Assembly: GCF_904849725.1 (NCBI RefSeq)
Contig: NC_058524.1
Location: 547,959,763-548,023,762 of the forward strand
Length of the DNA: 64,000 nucleotides
Reading direction: 5' to 3'
Origin: Hordeum vulgare subsp. vulgare
Taxonomy: Eukaryota; Streptophyta; Magnoliopsida; Poales; Poaceae
Shown: positions 34,329-44,410 of the stretch, one piece after another
Numbering within the stretch: the stretch's first letter is position 1
How the letters are laid out: the number at the start of each line of letters is the position of its first letter
Notes under the pieces: model-generated
Database searches by the model: none
Told to the model about the DNA's origin: nothing
The model's input: only the letters and a program-made list of their open reading frames with translations
Made by a program: the position numbers and the translations under genes

Positions 34329-34745
34329 ATGTCTTCTCAGGATTCAGAGGGGGAGAGCTATGTGGCTGATTACCTTGCTAACCCCAAGGTCTATGGGGAC
34401 TTGGAACCATATGGCTGGACCACTGACGAGAAAGAGGACTATGATCCCAAGGGGAAGGAACAAACGAGTTCCGATGAAGAGGAGGCTCATCTACCTCAAC
34501 CTGGATGCACTCATGTGGAGTTCAAGAAGTCAAGCCTCTCTGACCAAAAGAAGAAGCCTAAGACCTTGTTTATCCCTTCTCGTTTCCTGCAGGAGAGTAA
34601 GCAGGAACTTTGCCATAGAGTGTTGAAACTTGAGGAGGAAAATGAAGATCTGAGGGAGCAGAACTTTATGCTCAAGTGGAAATTAGACAAGCTCAAGACT
34701 GCTTCAACAACTCCACCACCATCACCACCAAAGGAAGACAACTAA
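34329..34745 (+). CDS. Element C post-pol ORF, 138 aa, coiled coil, unknown function
   Basis: A complete ORF from ATG 34329 to TAA 34743-34745, free of stops although pol is broken. It starts MSSQDSEGESYVADYLANPK. The N-terminal half is acidic (DEKEDYDPKGKEQTSSDEEE); a basic patch (DQKKKPK) comes at about residues 72-78; a helical heptad-type segment follows (VLKLEEENEDLREQNFMLKW, about residues 98-117); and there is a Pro-rich end (TTPPPSPPKEDN). It occupies the position of the env-like gene of some Athila elements but shows no signal peptide or membrane segment. I do not recognise it. It begins 85 bases after a TATA box that follows a U3-like hairpin, so it may be separately transcribed. 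Confidence 0.65.
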   Translation: MSSQDSEGESYVADYLANPKVYGDLEPYGWTTDEKEDYDPKGKEQTSSDEEEAHLPQPGCTHVEFKKSSLSDQKKKPKTLFIPSRFLQESKQELCHRVLKLEEENEDLREQNFMLKWKLDKLKTASTTPPPSPPKEDN

Positions 34746-36271
34746 GCATTGGTATGGGCAATCCCCTTGGCTTTCGCCAAGCTTGGGGGAGTTGCCCTAG
34801 TATCGTATCACCTTTATATCTTTTGCTTTTACCTTTGTTTTAGTTCTTTCCTTTTCAGTTTTTATTTCTTCTCTTAGTGGAATAAGTCTTTAGTGTTTAG
34901 TTTGAGTCTTTTTGCTTTGTGTCTCCCCCGATGTATTCGAGCTTGCGAGCTATATAATAAAGAGTATCTTAGTCAAGGGCTTTGTTTTGTGCCGTGATCA
35001 AAAGTATGAAAAGAAAGATAGCATGAAAGATCATGAGATGATCTTATGGAAAGTGATAGCTTCACATATAACAAGTATGATGATTGAAACTTGTTGAGAA
35101 TAAATTAACATAGACCTCAGTCATTGTTGCAATTAATAAGAAGTAATAAGTAAAGAGAGGTTCACATATAAATATATCATCTTAGACACTTTCTACAATT
35201 GTGAGCACTCACCAAACTATTACATGCTTAGAGGTAGATGTTGGACAAGGAAGACAACATAATGAATTGTGTTTGCTTGGTTCCAAACAATGTTATATGA
35301 TTAGAGATCCCTCAGCGTGTGATGATTGCTTCCACCTCATATTAGCCAAAACTCCTGCACCAAGTAGAGATACTACTTGTGCATCCGTAAACCTTCAACC
35401 CAGTTTTGCCATGAGAGTCCACCATACCTGCCTTTGGATTGAATAAGATCCCTCAAGTAAGTTGTCATCGGTGCAAGCAATAAAAATTGCTCTCTAATAT
35501 GTTTGATCTATTAGTGTGTGGAAAATAAGCTTTGTATGAACCTGTGATGAGGAAGATATAAAAGCGACAGACTGCACAATAAAGTTTTTTTTATCACAGG
35601 AGGCAATATAAAGTGACGTTCCTCCGCACTAAGAGAACATGCATCCAAACCTCAAAAGCGCATGACAACCTTTGCTTCCCTCTGCGAAGGGTCTATCTTG
35701 TACCTTTACTTTTTGCCCTTGTAAAGTGTCATGGTGATCTTCACCAATTCCCTATTTTTCCTTTGTCTTGGCTACCGTCACAGGCTTGGGAAAGATCTAT
35801 ATTCATATATCAACTTGGAGATGAGTATTTATGCTTCATTATTGTTGACTTTACCTATGAGGTAAATGGTTGGGAGGCAAAAATATAAGCCCCTATCTTC
35901 CTCTATGTCCAGCTGAAACTTTCATACCATGAGTACCACGTGAGTTGTAACAATTGTGGAAAATAAAAGAGATGATTGAGTATGTGGGTTTGCTTTACAA
36001 GCTCTTATTTGACTCTTTCTGATGTTATGATAAATTGCAATTGCTTCAATGACTATGGACTATTGTTGGTTACTTCTCGGTAAGGTTTTTGCTTCATACT
36101 TTGTTTTGTGAAGGAATTGTTACTTTCCCATAAGAATCTTTAGGATGTATTGTTGTTATATGTGTGATCATGATGCCCTCATGTTCGTATTATGTTTTAT
36201 CGACACCTTCGTCCCAAAATTTGTGGACATGTTTATGGAACTTGGTTTTCGCTTGAGGACAAGCGAGGTCT
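34746..36271 (+). other. Element C 3' noncoding region
   Basis: About 1.5 kb without credible genes. It contains a perfect copy of the polypurine-tract 16-mer AAGCTTGGGGGAGTTG at 34779-34794, in a small inverted repeat context (CTTGGCTTTCGCCAAG). The rest is AT-rich and typical of Athila 3' regions. Confidence 0.7.
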
Positions 36272-36285
36272 AAGCTTGGGGGAGT
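36272..36285 (+). other. Element C polypurine tract
   Basis: AAGCTTGGGGGAGT lies directly before the 3' LTR start, the usual plus-strand primer position. Confidence 0.8.
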
Positions 36286-37810
36286 TGATACGTCCATTTT
36301 GCATCATGCTTTCATGTTGATATTTATCGCTTTATGGGCTGTTATATTTCTTGGTGGTACCATACTTATGCCTTTTCTCTCTTATTTTGCATGGTTTATT
36401 TGAAGAGGGAGAATACCGACAGGTGGAATTCTGGACTGGAAAAGGAGCAAATCTGAGTCCTCTATTCTACGCAACTCCAAATGCCGTGAAAATCAACGTG
36501 GAATTTTTTGGGAATATATAAAAAATACTGGGCGAAAGAAGTACCATAGGGGAGCTACCAGGGCCCCACAAGCCTGGTAGCCGCCACCCCCTCATGGCGG
36601 CTACAGGGCTTGTGGGCTCCCTGACGGCGCACTGGCCCCCTCTTTTGCTATATAAAGGGTTTCATTCCAGAAAAAATCAAAAAGGTGCTTTTTCGTGGTT
36701 TCGCCGCCGCCAGGAGGCGGAACTTGAGCAGATCCAATCTAGAGCTCCGGCAGGACGATCCCGTCGAGGAAACTTCCCTCACGAAGGGGGAAATCGTCGC
36801 CTTCGTCATCACCAACACTCCTCTCGTCGGAGGGGAGGCATCTTCATCAACATCTTCATCAGCACCATCTCCTCTCCAATCCCTAGTTCATCTCTTGTAA
36901 CCAATCTCCGTCTCGCGACTCCAATTGGTACTTGTAGGGTTGCTAGTAGTGTTGATTACTCTTTGTAGTTGATGCTAGTTGGATTACCTGGTGGAAGAGT
37001 TTATGTTCAGATCCTTGATGCTATTCATTACACCTCTGATCATGGTTATGATTATGCTTTGTGAGTAGTTACTTTTGTTCCTAAGGACATGGGATAAGTC
37101 ATGCTAATAATAGTCATGTGAATTTGGTATTTGTTCGGTATTTTGATATGCTGTATGTTGTCTTTTCCTCTAGTGGTGTTATGTGAACATCGACAACTTA
37201 ACACTTCACTATATTTGGGCCTAGAGGAAGGCATTGGGGAGTAGTAAGTAGATGATGGGTTGCTAGATTGACAGAAGCTTAAACCCCAGTCTATGCGTTG
37301 CTTCGTAAGGGCCTGATTTGGATCCACTAGTTTAATGCTATGGTTAGACGTTGTCTTAATTCTTCTTTCGTAGTTGCGGATGCTTGCGAGAGGGGTTAAT
37401 CATAAGTGGGATGCTTGTCCAAGTAAGGGCAGTACCCAATTGTCGGTCCTCCCACATATCAAACTATCAAAGTAACGAACGCGAATCACATGAACATGAT
37501 CAAACTAGCATGACAGAAATTCCCATGTGTCCTCGGGAGCGCTTTTCCTCCTATAAGACTTTGTTCAAGCTTGTCCCTTGCTACAAAAGGGATTGGGACA
37601 CTTGCTGCACCATTGCTACTACTTGTTACTTGTTACTTTTCGCTTGCTACGTTTCACCTCGCTACACCATCACTTGTTACCATTACTTTCAGTGCTTGCA
37701 GTTATTACCTTGCTAAAAACCATTTATCAGAGCCTTCTGCTCCTCGTTGGGTTCGACACTCTTACTTATCGAAAAGACTACGATTGATCCCCTATACTTA
37801 TGGGTCATCA
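36286..37810 (+). repeat. Element C 3' LTR
   Basis: 1,525 bp. The U3 hairpin has arms 36550-36586 and 36595-36621 (single-copy left arm), and TATATAAA lies at 36649-36656. Ends ATGGGTCATCA, followed by the ACCAT target copy. Confidence 0.93.
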
Positions 37811-37815
37811 ACCAT

Positions 37816-38265
37816 CTCCTCCCTTTTTGTCTCACAACCACCACCACACTCTATTCCACCTATAGTGCTATATCCATGGCTCACGCTCATGTATTGCGTG
37901 ATAGTTATAAAAGGTTTGAGAAAGTAAGAGTGCGAAAACAATTACTTGGCCAATACCGGGGTTGTGCATGATTTAAATTAGTTGTGTGGGGATGATGGAG
38001 CATAGCCAGACTATATGATTTTGTAGGGATAAATTTCTTTGGCCTTGTTATTTCGAAAGTTCATGATTACCTTGCTAGTTTGCTTGAAGTATTATTGTTT
38101 TCATGTCAATAGCAAACTATTGTTTTGAATCTTACGGATCTGAACATTCATGTCACAAGAAAGAAGTTACAAAGAACAAATATGGTAGGTAGCATTCCAC
38201 ATCAAAATTTCAGTCTTTAGCACTTCCCTACTCGAGGACGAGCAGGAGTTAAGCTTCGGGATGCT
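37816..38265 (+). other. Element B 3' end and polypurine tract
   Basis: This is the last 450 bp of B's internal domain, with no gene. GAGGACGAGCAGGAGTTAAG and CTTCGGGATGCT lie directly before the LTR; this is the polypurine-tract position, with AAGCTTCGGG where C has AAGCTTGGGG. Confidence 0.72.
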
Positions 38266-39803
38266 TGATACGTCTCCAACGTATCTATAATTTTTGATGG
38301 TTTCATGCTATTATCCTGTCAAACTTTGGATGTTTTGTATGCCTTTTATATCTTTTTGGGACTAACTTATTAACTCAATGCCAAGTGTTAGTTCCTGTTT
38401 TTCCGTGTTTTTGACCCCTTTCAGAGGAGGATTTTAAATGGAGTCCAAACAGAACGAAACTTCCAAAAAGATTTTTTCCGAAACAGAAGATCGGGAAGCT
38501 TGAGAACCAAGGCATGGGGCCACCAGGGACCCCACAAGCCCCCTAGCCGTGGCCAGGGGGGTCGTGCCTCGCAGGCTTGTGGGCTCCCTGGGCCACCTCT
38601 GCCCTAGGTCTTTCGCCTATATATTCCCTAAAATCCCAGAAAAAATCAAGAGATCATTGAAAGAACTTTTCCGCCGCCGCAAGCTTCTGTCTCCGCAAGA
38701 TCCCATCTAGGGCACGTTCTGGTGCCTTGCCGGAGGGGAGGATTCGGATACGGAGGGCTTCTTCATCAACACCATGACCTCTCCGATGATGCGTGAGTAG
38801 TTCACCACAGACCTACGGGTCCATAGCTAGTAGCTAGATGGCTTCTTCTCTCTCTTGGATCTTCAATACAAAGTTCTCCATGATCTTCATGGAGATCTAT
38901 CCGATGTAATCTTCTTTTGCGGTGTCTTTTTCGAGACCCGATGAATTGTGGATTTATGATCAGATTATCTATGAATCTTATTTGAGTTTCTTCTGATCTC
39001 TCTTATGCATGATTTCATATCCTTGTAATTCTCTTCGAGTTGTGGGTTTTGTTTGGCCAGATTGATCTATGATTCTTGCAATGGGAGAAGTGCTTGGTTT
39101 TGGGTTCATACCGTGCGGTGACCTCACCCAGTGACAGAAGGGGTAGCGAGGCACACATCGTGTTGTTGCCATCAAGGGTAAAAAGATGGGGTTTTCATCA
39201 TTGGTTTGAGTTTATCCCTCTACATCATGTCATCTTGCTTAAGGCGTTACTCTGTTCGTCATGAACTCAATACACTAGATGCATGCTGGATAGCGGTCGA
39301 TGTGTGGAGTAATAGTAGTAGATGCAGAAAGTATCGGTCTACTTGTCTCGGACGTGATGCCTATATGTATGATCATTGCCTTAGATATCGTCATGACTTT
39401 GCACGGTTCTATCAATTGCTCGACAGTAATTTATTCACCCACCGTAATATTTGCTATTTTGAGAGAAGCCTCTAGTGAACACTATGGCCCCCGGGTCTAC
39501 TTCACATCGTATTTTCAGCCTTACACTTTTACTTCGTTGCACTTTCCGCCTTCAGAACTCACTTTGCAATCAAACTTGAAGGGATTGACAACCCCTTTAT
39601 ACCGTTGGGCGCAAGCTCTTTTGTGTCTGTGCAGGTACTCTGGACTTGACAAGATTCTCCTACTGAATTGATACCTTGGTTCTCAAACTGAGGGAAATAC
39701 TTACTGCTCCTATGCTGCATCAACCTTTCCTCTTCAACGAAAAAACCAGCGCAAGACAAGTCTCCGTCAACGTGCCAATTTGTTGTTGTGTGTTGCCGTA
39801 GCA
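38266..39803 (+). repeat. Element B 3' LTR
   Basis: 1,538 bp, TGATACGTCTCCAACGTATC to GTTGCCGTAGCA, followed by ATAAC. It is shorter than the 5' LTR because of internal deletions around the repeated TAGATCTATGATTCTTGCAA region (one copy here near 39060; two copies at about 10335 and 10512 in the 5' LTR). Confidence 0.9.
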
Positions 39804-39808
39804 ATAAC

Positions 39809-39841
39809 TTCGCCTCAAAGTGACCAGTTTTGCTATGTCCT
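39809..39841 (+). pseudogene. 33-bp island of element A RNase H between B and the CACTA element
   Basis: Eleven codons in the frame of A's second RNase H, ending with the CCT that is the CACTA target. It joins the part before 9540 to the part after 46196. Its survival proves that B and the CACTA element inserted independently 33 bp apart in the same gene. Confidence 0.85.
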
Positions 39842-40089
39842 CACTACAAGGAATATGCTAATACACGACGCTATTTTTTTGTCGCTACATCGTCACGGTT
39901 TTTAATTTACGACGATCTCACGACGAAAAACCAAGCGTCAAAAATGGAGCGTCACAAATGAATAACAGCGATGTTTTGATCAAAATCGTCATAACTTTTA
40001 CGATGATTCCTGGATCGTCGTAACCTTCCCGACGATCCTAAATCATCGTTGGCAATCAAACCCAGTCCTACGTGGCAGTCCTACGTGGC

Positions 40090-41077
40090 AAAATTATGAC
40101 GAACTCAAAACATCATGGTTGAAATCAGCCCAACCCATTTCAATTGATCACATGGGCTGGTTTTATTTTTTTGGGCTTTTTCTTATTGGGCTTCTTTTTG
40201 GGCCTTAGCCTATTTACAGCCACTTTAGTAAAAAAATCGATTTTTTTTATCATTATAATTTGGGCCCTGGCCTTTTAATGCCCAAATACATTTGGTCCAG
40301 TTTCAGTTTTGGCCTTTTTTTCATTTTTGAATAAAGCAAATTTTTGTTCCAGAACTTGGTTTCATTTCTATTTGTTGGGCCTTTTCAACCCAATTATTTC
40401 TCCAATATTAAATCCAACACTTTCATTCGAATCAAGAAAACTCCAAATCGAATTAAAATCATCCATCATATAACATCACATAATACATCTCTCAGGTTTA
40501 CATAACACAATAAGTCATCTCATGAATACATTTTCTTACACAGGAATATAGCAAGAACGAACAAAATTGCACAATTAAACAATGACACATCTGCTAACAA
40601 TGGAGTTCGTTCCACTCTAATATGAGACATAGGTTCAAAAAAATTATGTTGTTTTGATTTGAATGTCCCAAGTAGGCATCATCGACATCTTGTCACCACT
40701 TCCCTAGCAATAGAAAAAGAGACAAAAGAAAAAACATTAGACCGTAATATTACACCGGAGCACAGATCAGTAACTTCAAATCACAAAATATATCAATTAT
40801 ACTAGATGTCAAGACAAAACAAAAAAATTAGACGTATCATTATAAACTTACAATCTAACTGAAAGCTGGACGAACTTATGTTAGATAAAACTCAAGTAAC
40901 TGTGATTCCAACTAAAACTAACATTCACGATGACTACCATATCTTTACTGTGAGCTTATAATCAGCTCGGTGCTACATATTAGTGTGGGCTACATAGTTT
41001 TCCTTTGAATTGGGGAATTCTGACACCACAAACTTGTAGAATGTAATAAATTAAACAAAGTCATGTAAAAGTAAGAC
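40090..41077. other. CACTA interior without recognised gene
   Basis: AT-rich sequence with T-runs and GGGCTT/GGGCC repeats at 40140-40390. On the minus strand it lies downstream of the TAPT1-like exons and could be their captured intron or 3' sequence. Nothing further can be supported. Confidence 0.4.
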
Positions 41078-41089
41078 AACATAGTTTGG

Positions 41090-41623
41090 AGCCAAGGATA
41101 TCAAATGCGAGGACATCAATAGCACCATCCAAAAGGAACAGCAACAGTTCGAATGTAACCATGTCAGTTGAACACGTTGACATTCCCTCAGCTGAGTTGA
41201 ACAAAACTTGCAACACATCCTCACAAAATAATAAACTGTGGAAGAGTGATGTGTAGTATGTACAATAAAATGGCAAATATAGGTAAACAGATGAAAAATC
41301 ACTCAACGCTACAAGCACTTCGTGCAGCATGAATGTAAATAATTTAATAGGATTTCTCCCGCTGGTAAAGTCATGGCTATCATAAATGTTTGCCACTTTA
41401 AAAATAGAAAAGGTAAGACCTACCAACTAGACTAATACTGGCAATGGATGATAGCAATCACATAATCACACACTTAAGTAGCATGCCATCAATGTGTAAA
41501 TCATAAAGTTTTCATCATCATCGTGAACCCACCTGGTTTTCAGCACTCACCAAACTGTCATCACAATTCTTGCAGGCATAATGGTGAGCAAAGACAGAAA
41601 GGAATCCAAGCAAACAAAGAGTC
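41090..41623 (-). pseudogene. Captured fragment of a TAPT1/POD1-like membrane protein gene
   Basis: Two minus-strand exons. Exon 41551-41623 encodes LFVCLDSFLSLLTIMPARIV and ends at a GT donor (41549-41550). Exon about 41090-41226 encodes CEDVLQVLFNSAEGMSTCST, then a Leu-rich segment. Both match my memory of plant homologues of TAPT1 (POD1 family, ER multi-pass proteins involved in protein folding and trafficking). The exon expected between them is not clear, and both ends of the gene are missing. One block (TSGRNPIKLFTFMLHEV, near 41370) may be a decayed piece of the missing exon. No full protein is possible. Identity rests on recognition only. Confidence 0.65.
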
Positions 41624-42085
41624 CTGTGACAATTAGCTGCAGCATTGATCACAATCAAACATCTCCCCATGATTACCAAACATGCCACATTTAGAACTAC
41701 TAAACTGAAACATTTAGCTATCTTTTCAATTTAATAAAATCCAATTTTTTTAAGGAAAAGCTTGAAGGAATTGTCGAATACATTATTTTTGTTAACTTGT
41801 TAAGTACTGCAAAAGCATAACTTGCACGTATCCATATCTTAACAAGGATCTGAATTTAATTATATATTCATTTCAGTTAAAATATGTGGTGATGACATGG
41901 TTCCAGAAATATTACAACTGATGCATATTGGATTCATATCCAGCAATGCTGACAAACTATTCCAAATAATTTAGAATGCCCTAAAATTCGAAATAATTAG
42001 GATGGCCCTAACTATCCAAATAATCAGGATGGCCCTAAAATTCCAAAAAAACAATATATAGGGTACAAAGAAGGTAAAATTGCAC

Positions 42086-43449
42086 CTGAGCTTCATGCTC
42101 ATCCTTAGGTGCAAACGACATCGCAAGCGCATCTCTCTCAAATAGATATCCTCCAAAGCTAGCAACTCCACAGCCAACGTCTAGAACTACACGGGTCCGT
42201 TTTCCCCATGCCACATATTTCTTTGCATGTGTATTAGCATCACACATGTCAAATAAAGAACTTCAGTTTTAAGTTGAGATGGATTTTTAGCTCTCGGGTG
42301 TCCCGACACCCCACTATCGAACTGTTCATGTCAGTTTGAGTACTTTTGAGATTTGGACCACCACCTACAGCTCTCCTGTGATTTGCGGAACGCAAACAGT
42401 AAGCTGCATATGCATTGTTGATCTGACATGGCTACATCTAGGCCTTCTAGCCATCTATGTATTGGGCTCATGACTCCAATAGTAGACAACAAAGTCCACG
42501 ATGACTGCACAGTGGTACAGTGATGAGCATAAAGTTTCACCTTACCATGATTTATTTAACAGGAATACAGTACCACAGAGTCAAACCCCAAGAAATTACC
42601 TCAGAAATCTGTTACCACGATAGAACAATGATGAATAGTTTTCCCCTCAAACTTTCTTTCTCCTCACTTTTCTTTTTTCTTCTATCATTACTTCTTTCTC
42701 TCACGTTCAAAAAAAGCACCACCTCTCTCTATCTCTCTTTTCTCCTCTCTCTGCTACTCACATGTGACTAATCAAGTGACCTGGCCTCACTTGTGACTAG
42801 TATTGTGTCAGAAAAAATAGACTGCAGCAGCCAGCAGTGCTTGACCTTCGTGTCAGGCTACCACGGTGATGTCACACCTACTCTGTCTCCTGCAGCCTAG
42901 GACCGACCCAGTTCTGCTATGTAAAACAACTTTTTAATTAACATGCACATGCAAATGACCTGCTGTTGTCTAGTCCTCAGCTCGAATCTTTAAAAAAACT
43001 GGACGAACCAGATAAACGGGTGTCGGGAGACCCGGGTGCTATGGCACCTCTCCGTTTTAAGTTTTAACTACAATGAATTCTTAAATCCAGCGTATTATCC
43101 TTTTTTCACAAGGAAAGAATAATCCTATTACGTATAATTTAGTTCTACAAAAATGTGTGCACGGCACCTACTCAATGAATCATTTGCATTATCTGACCAT
43201 AGATAGCATGCCTAGAGCAACTTATTCTATATAAATTGTTGCAATCGTTTTTTCACAATGCAAAGGCTCTGAACTTATCAACTTGAGAACGAGCGTTACC
43301 TCCTGAATGAAATCAATGTAATGCAGAGCACCATGCTTGATCTGAGTTCCGCCTCCCGGAAAGACCAGATGCTCCCCAGAGACATTAACCCAGTTCTGCT
43401 GCCCCTTGTACTGCACCAGCTTGGTATGAGGAACATTGCTATACCATAT
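42086..43449 (-). pseudogene. Captured fragment of a PMT-type (QUA2-like) methyltransferase gene
   Basis: Two minus-strand exons with good splice borders. Exon 43300-43449 (150 bp, acceptor CTTCAG, donor GAG/GTAACG) encodes NVPHTKLVQYKGQQNWVNVS and FPGGGTQIKHGALHYIDFIQ. Exon 42086 to about 42225 encodes the S-adenosylmethionine-binding motif: [20 protein letters not shown], then [19 protein letters not shown], ending at a GT donor. These are hallmark blocks of the plant DUF248/PMT family, Golgi methyltransferases thought to act on pectin. The N-terminal membrane anchor and the C-terminal half are absent. A 778-bp transposon lies in the intron. Confidence 0.85.
42276..43053. mobile_element. 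MITE-like element (Mutator-type?) in the captured PMT intron
   Basis: 778 bp flanked by a perfect 10-bp repeat GTTTTAAGTT (42266-42275 and 43054-43063). The ends are imperfect inverted repeats: GAGATGG and CTCTCGGGTGTCCCGACACC on the left against GGTCTCCCGACACCC and CGGAGAGG on the right (minus strand). A 9-10 bp duplication suggests the Mutator superfamily. No transposase; the small ORFs are not credible. Confidence 0.65.
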
Positions 43450-43459
43450 CTGAAGATAA

Positions 43460-44400
43460 CCAACAAAACCTCAGTCAGTCATGTAAACAACCCATGTCTG
43501 AAGAAAGATAACTGAAATCATGCAGCAAAGACACATAATTCATTCATGAAGGCTCGACTTCTGTTGTATCACATAGATATTTATGTTTCTGCTCATCTTT
43601 TGTCTTCTTATGATCTTAAGGTATATCCACCATATTTAGCTTTTGTCTAGGCGTGAGAAAATTTGGCACAAGACGGATTCACTATACATGTAGGAGGAAA
43701 ATATTTTAGGAACACATAGAAAATCTCCAAGCAGAGAGACTCACAAATAAAAAACACAACTGGCAACTGCATGGTGATCGGACATGTTTCATTAGAAGTA
43801 GGAATAGATTGATAACGATGACAAAAGAAGAAACAAAAATACAAAAATAAGTGATGGAACAAGCCAATGTGATTCTTCGAGGAAACGAAAGGGCCCCTGG
43901 AAGAGGACCACCCACATATCAGTTTAAAACTAGAAGAAATAGGCACTTATTAAAAATAGAGCACCCCCACATGTATTGTTTAGTTCCTTCGTCAAATACA
44001 CATAGATATGTAAAGATTTAAAGGTAAGGTAATAAAGTATATACATTGTGTATTATCCCAAAAGATGTTTTTTTCACAAAATCAATATGTACCGACGTAC
44101 TGTTGATGTCAATAATGCTAGGAAATTATGCCCGTCTACGAGGGTGCATCTAATTCTCTATTCTCTATTCATATAATTCACAGTATAGCTAACCTATCTA
44201 CACATTAGCAAACTGAACTCTGATTCATAGAAGGGCAGTGTCCATCCATGACACAGAGGCCTGAGGCACATCTTCCATTTTCTAGAAGAAAAGAAAGGGT
44301 TTGAAGTTCCGTTTCACGGAAGCTTCACGAAAAACTAGGAAAAATTAGAAGAGGCATGTTAACATCATCCTTATCTTTTATAGCATATAGCATGCTATCA
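43460..44400. other. CACTA interior between the methyltransferase and V-ATPase fragments
   Basis: AT-rich sequence with no recognised exon. Minus-strand ORFs at 43647-43946 are hydrophobic by composition and lack splice support. It probably holds intron or junction sequence of the two captured genes. Confidence 0.4.
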
Positions 44401-44410
44401 CATAAATTAC

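Larger units (their letters stand above)
27645..37810 (+). mobile_element. Element C: Athila-lineage gypsy element with gag, pol and a post-pol ORF
   Basis: LTRs 27645-29207 and 36286-37810 are flanked by a perfect ACCAT duplication (27640-27644 and 37811-37815). Internal order is primer site, gag, protease, RT/RNase H, integrase, a 138-codon ORF with its own upstream hairpin and TATA, a long 3' region and a polypurine tract. Pol contains three single-base frameshifts and one in-frame stop. Its LTR family also supplied the solo LTR at 537-2054. It is the only Athila-type copy in the window that has pol. Confidence 0.93.
9541..39803 (+). mobile_element. Element B: Athila-lineage gypsy element without pol
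   Basis: LTRs at 9541-11258 and 38266-39803 are flanked by a perfect 5-bp duplication ATAAC (9536-9540 and 39804-39808). Element A's coding frame resumes after the second copy, which fixes the LTR end at CCGTAGCA and not at the earlier CTGCATCA. Its own sequence (about 7.3 kb) has a primer-binding site, a gag remnant, an intact protease-like ORF and a long noncoding 3' region. No RT or integrase is visible, so it depended on enzymes from elsewhere. A LARD (13946-26756) and element C (27645-37810) are nested in its 3' region. Confidence 0.9.

Noticed and set aside
42331..42540. Minus-strand ORF within the MITE-like element
   Set aside because: Short, without transposase motifs, and not continued in any exon. 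Treated as noncoding MITE interior.
43647..43946. Hydrophobic minus-strand ORFs as a fourth captured membrane-protein exon
   Set aside because: AT-rich reverse translation with Phe/Cys runs. No splice borders match, and I recognise no family.
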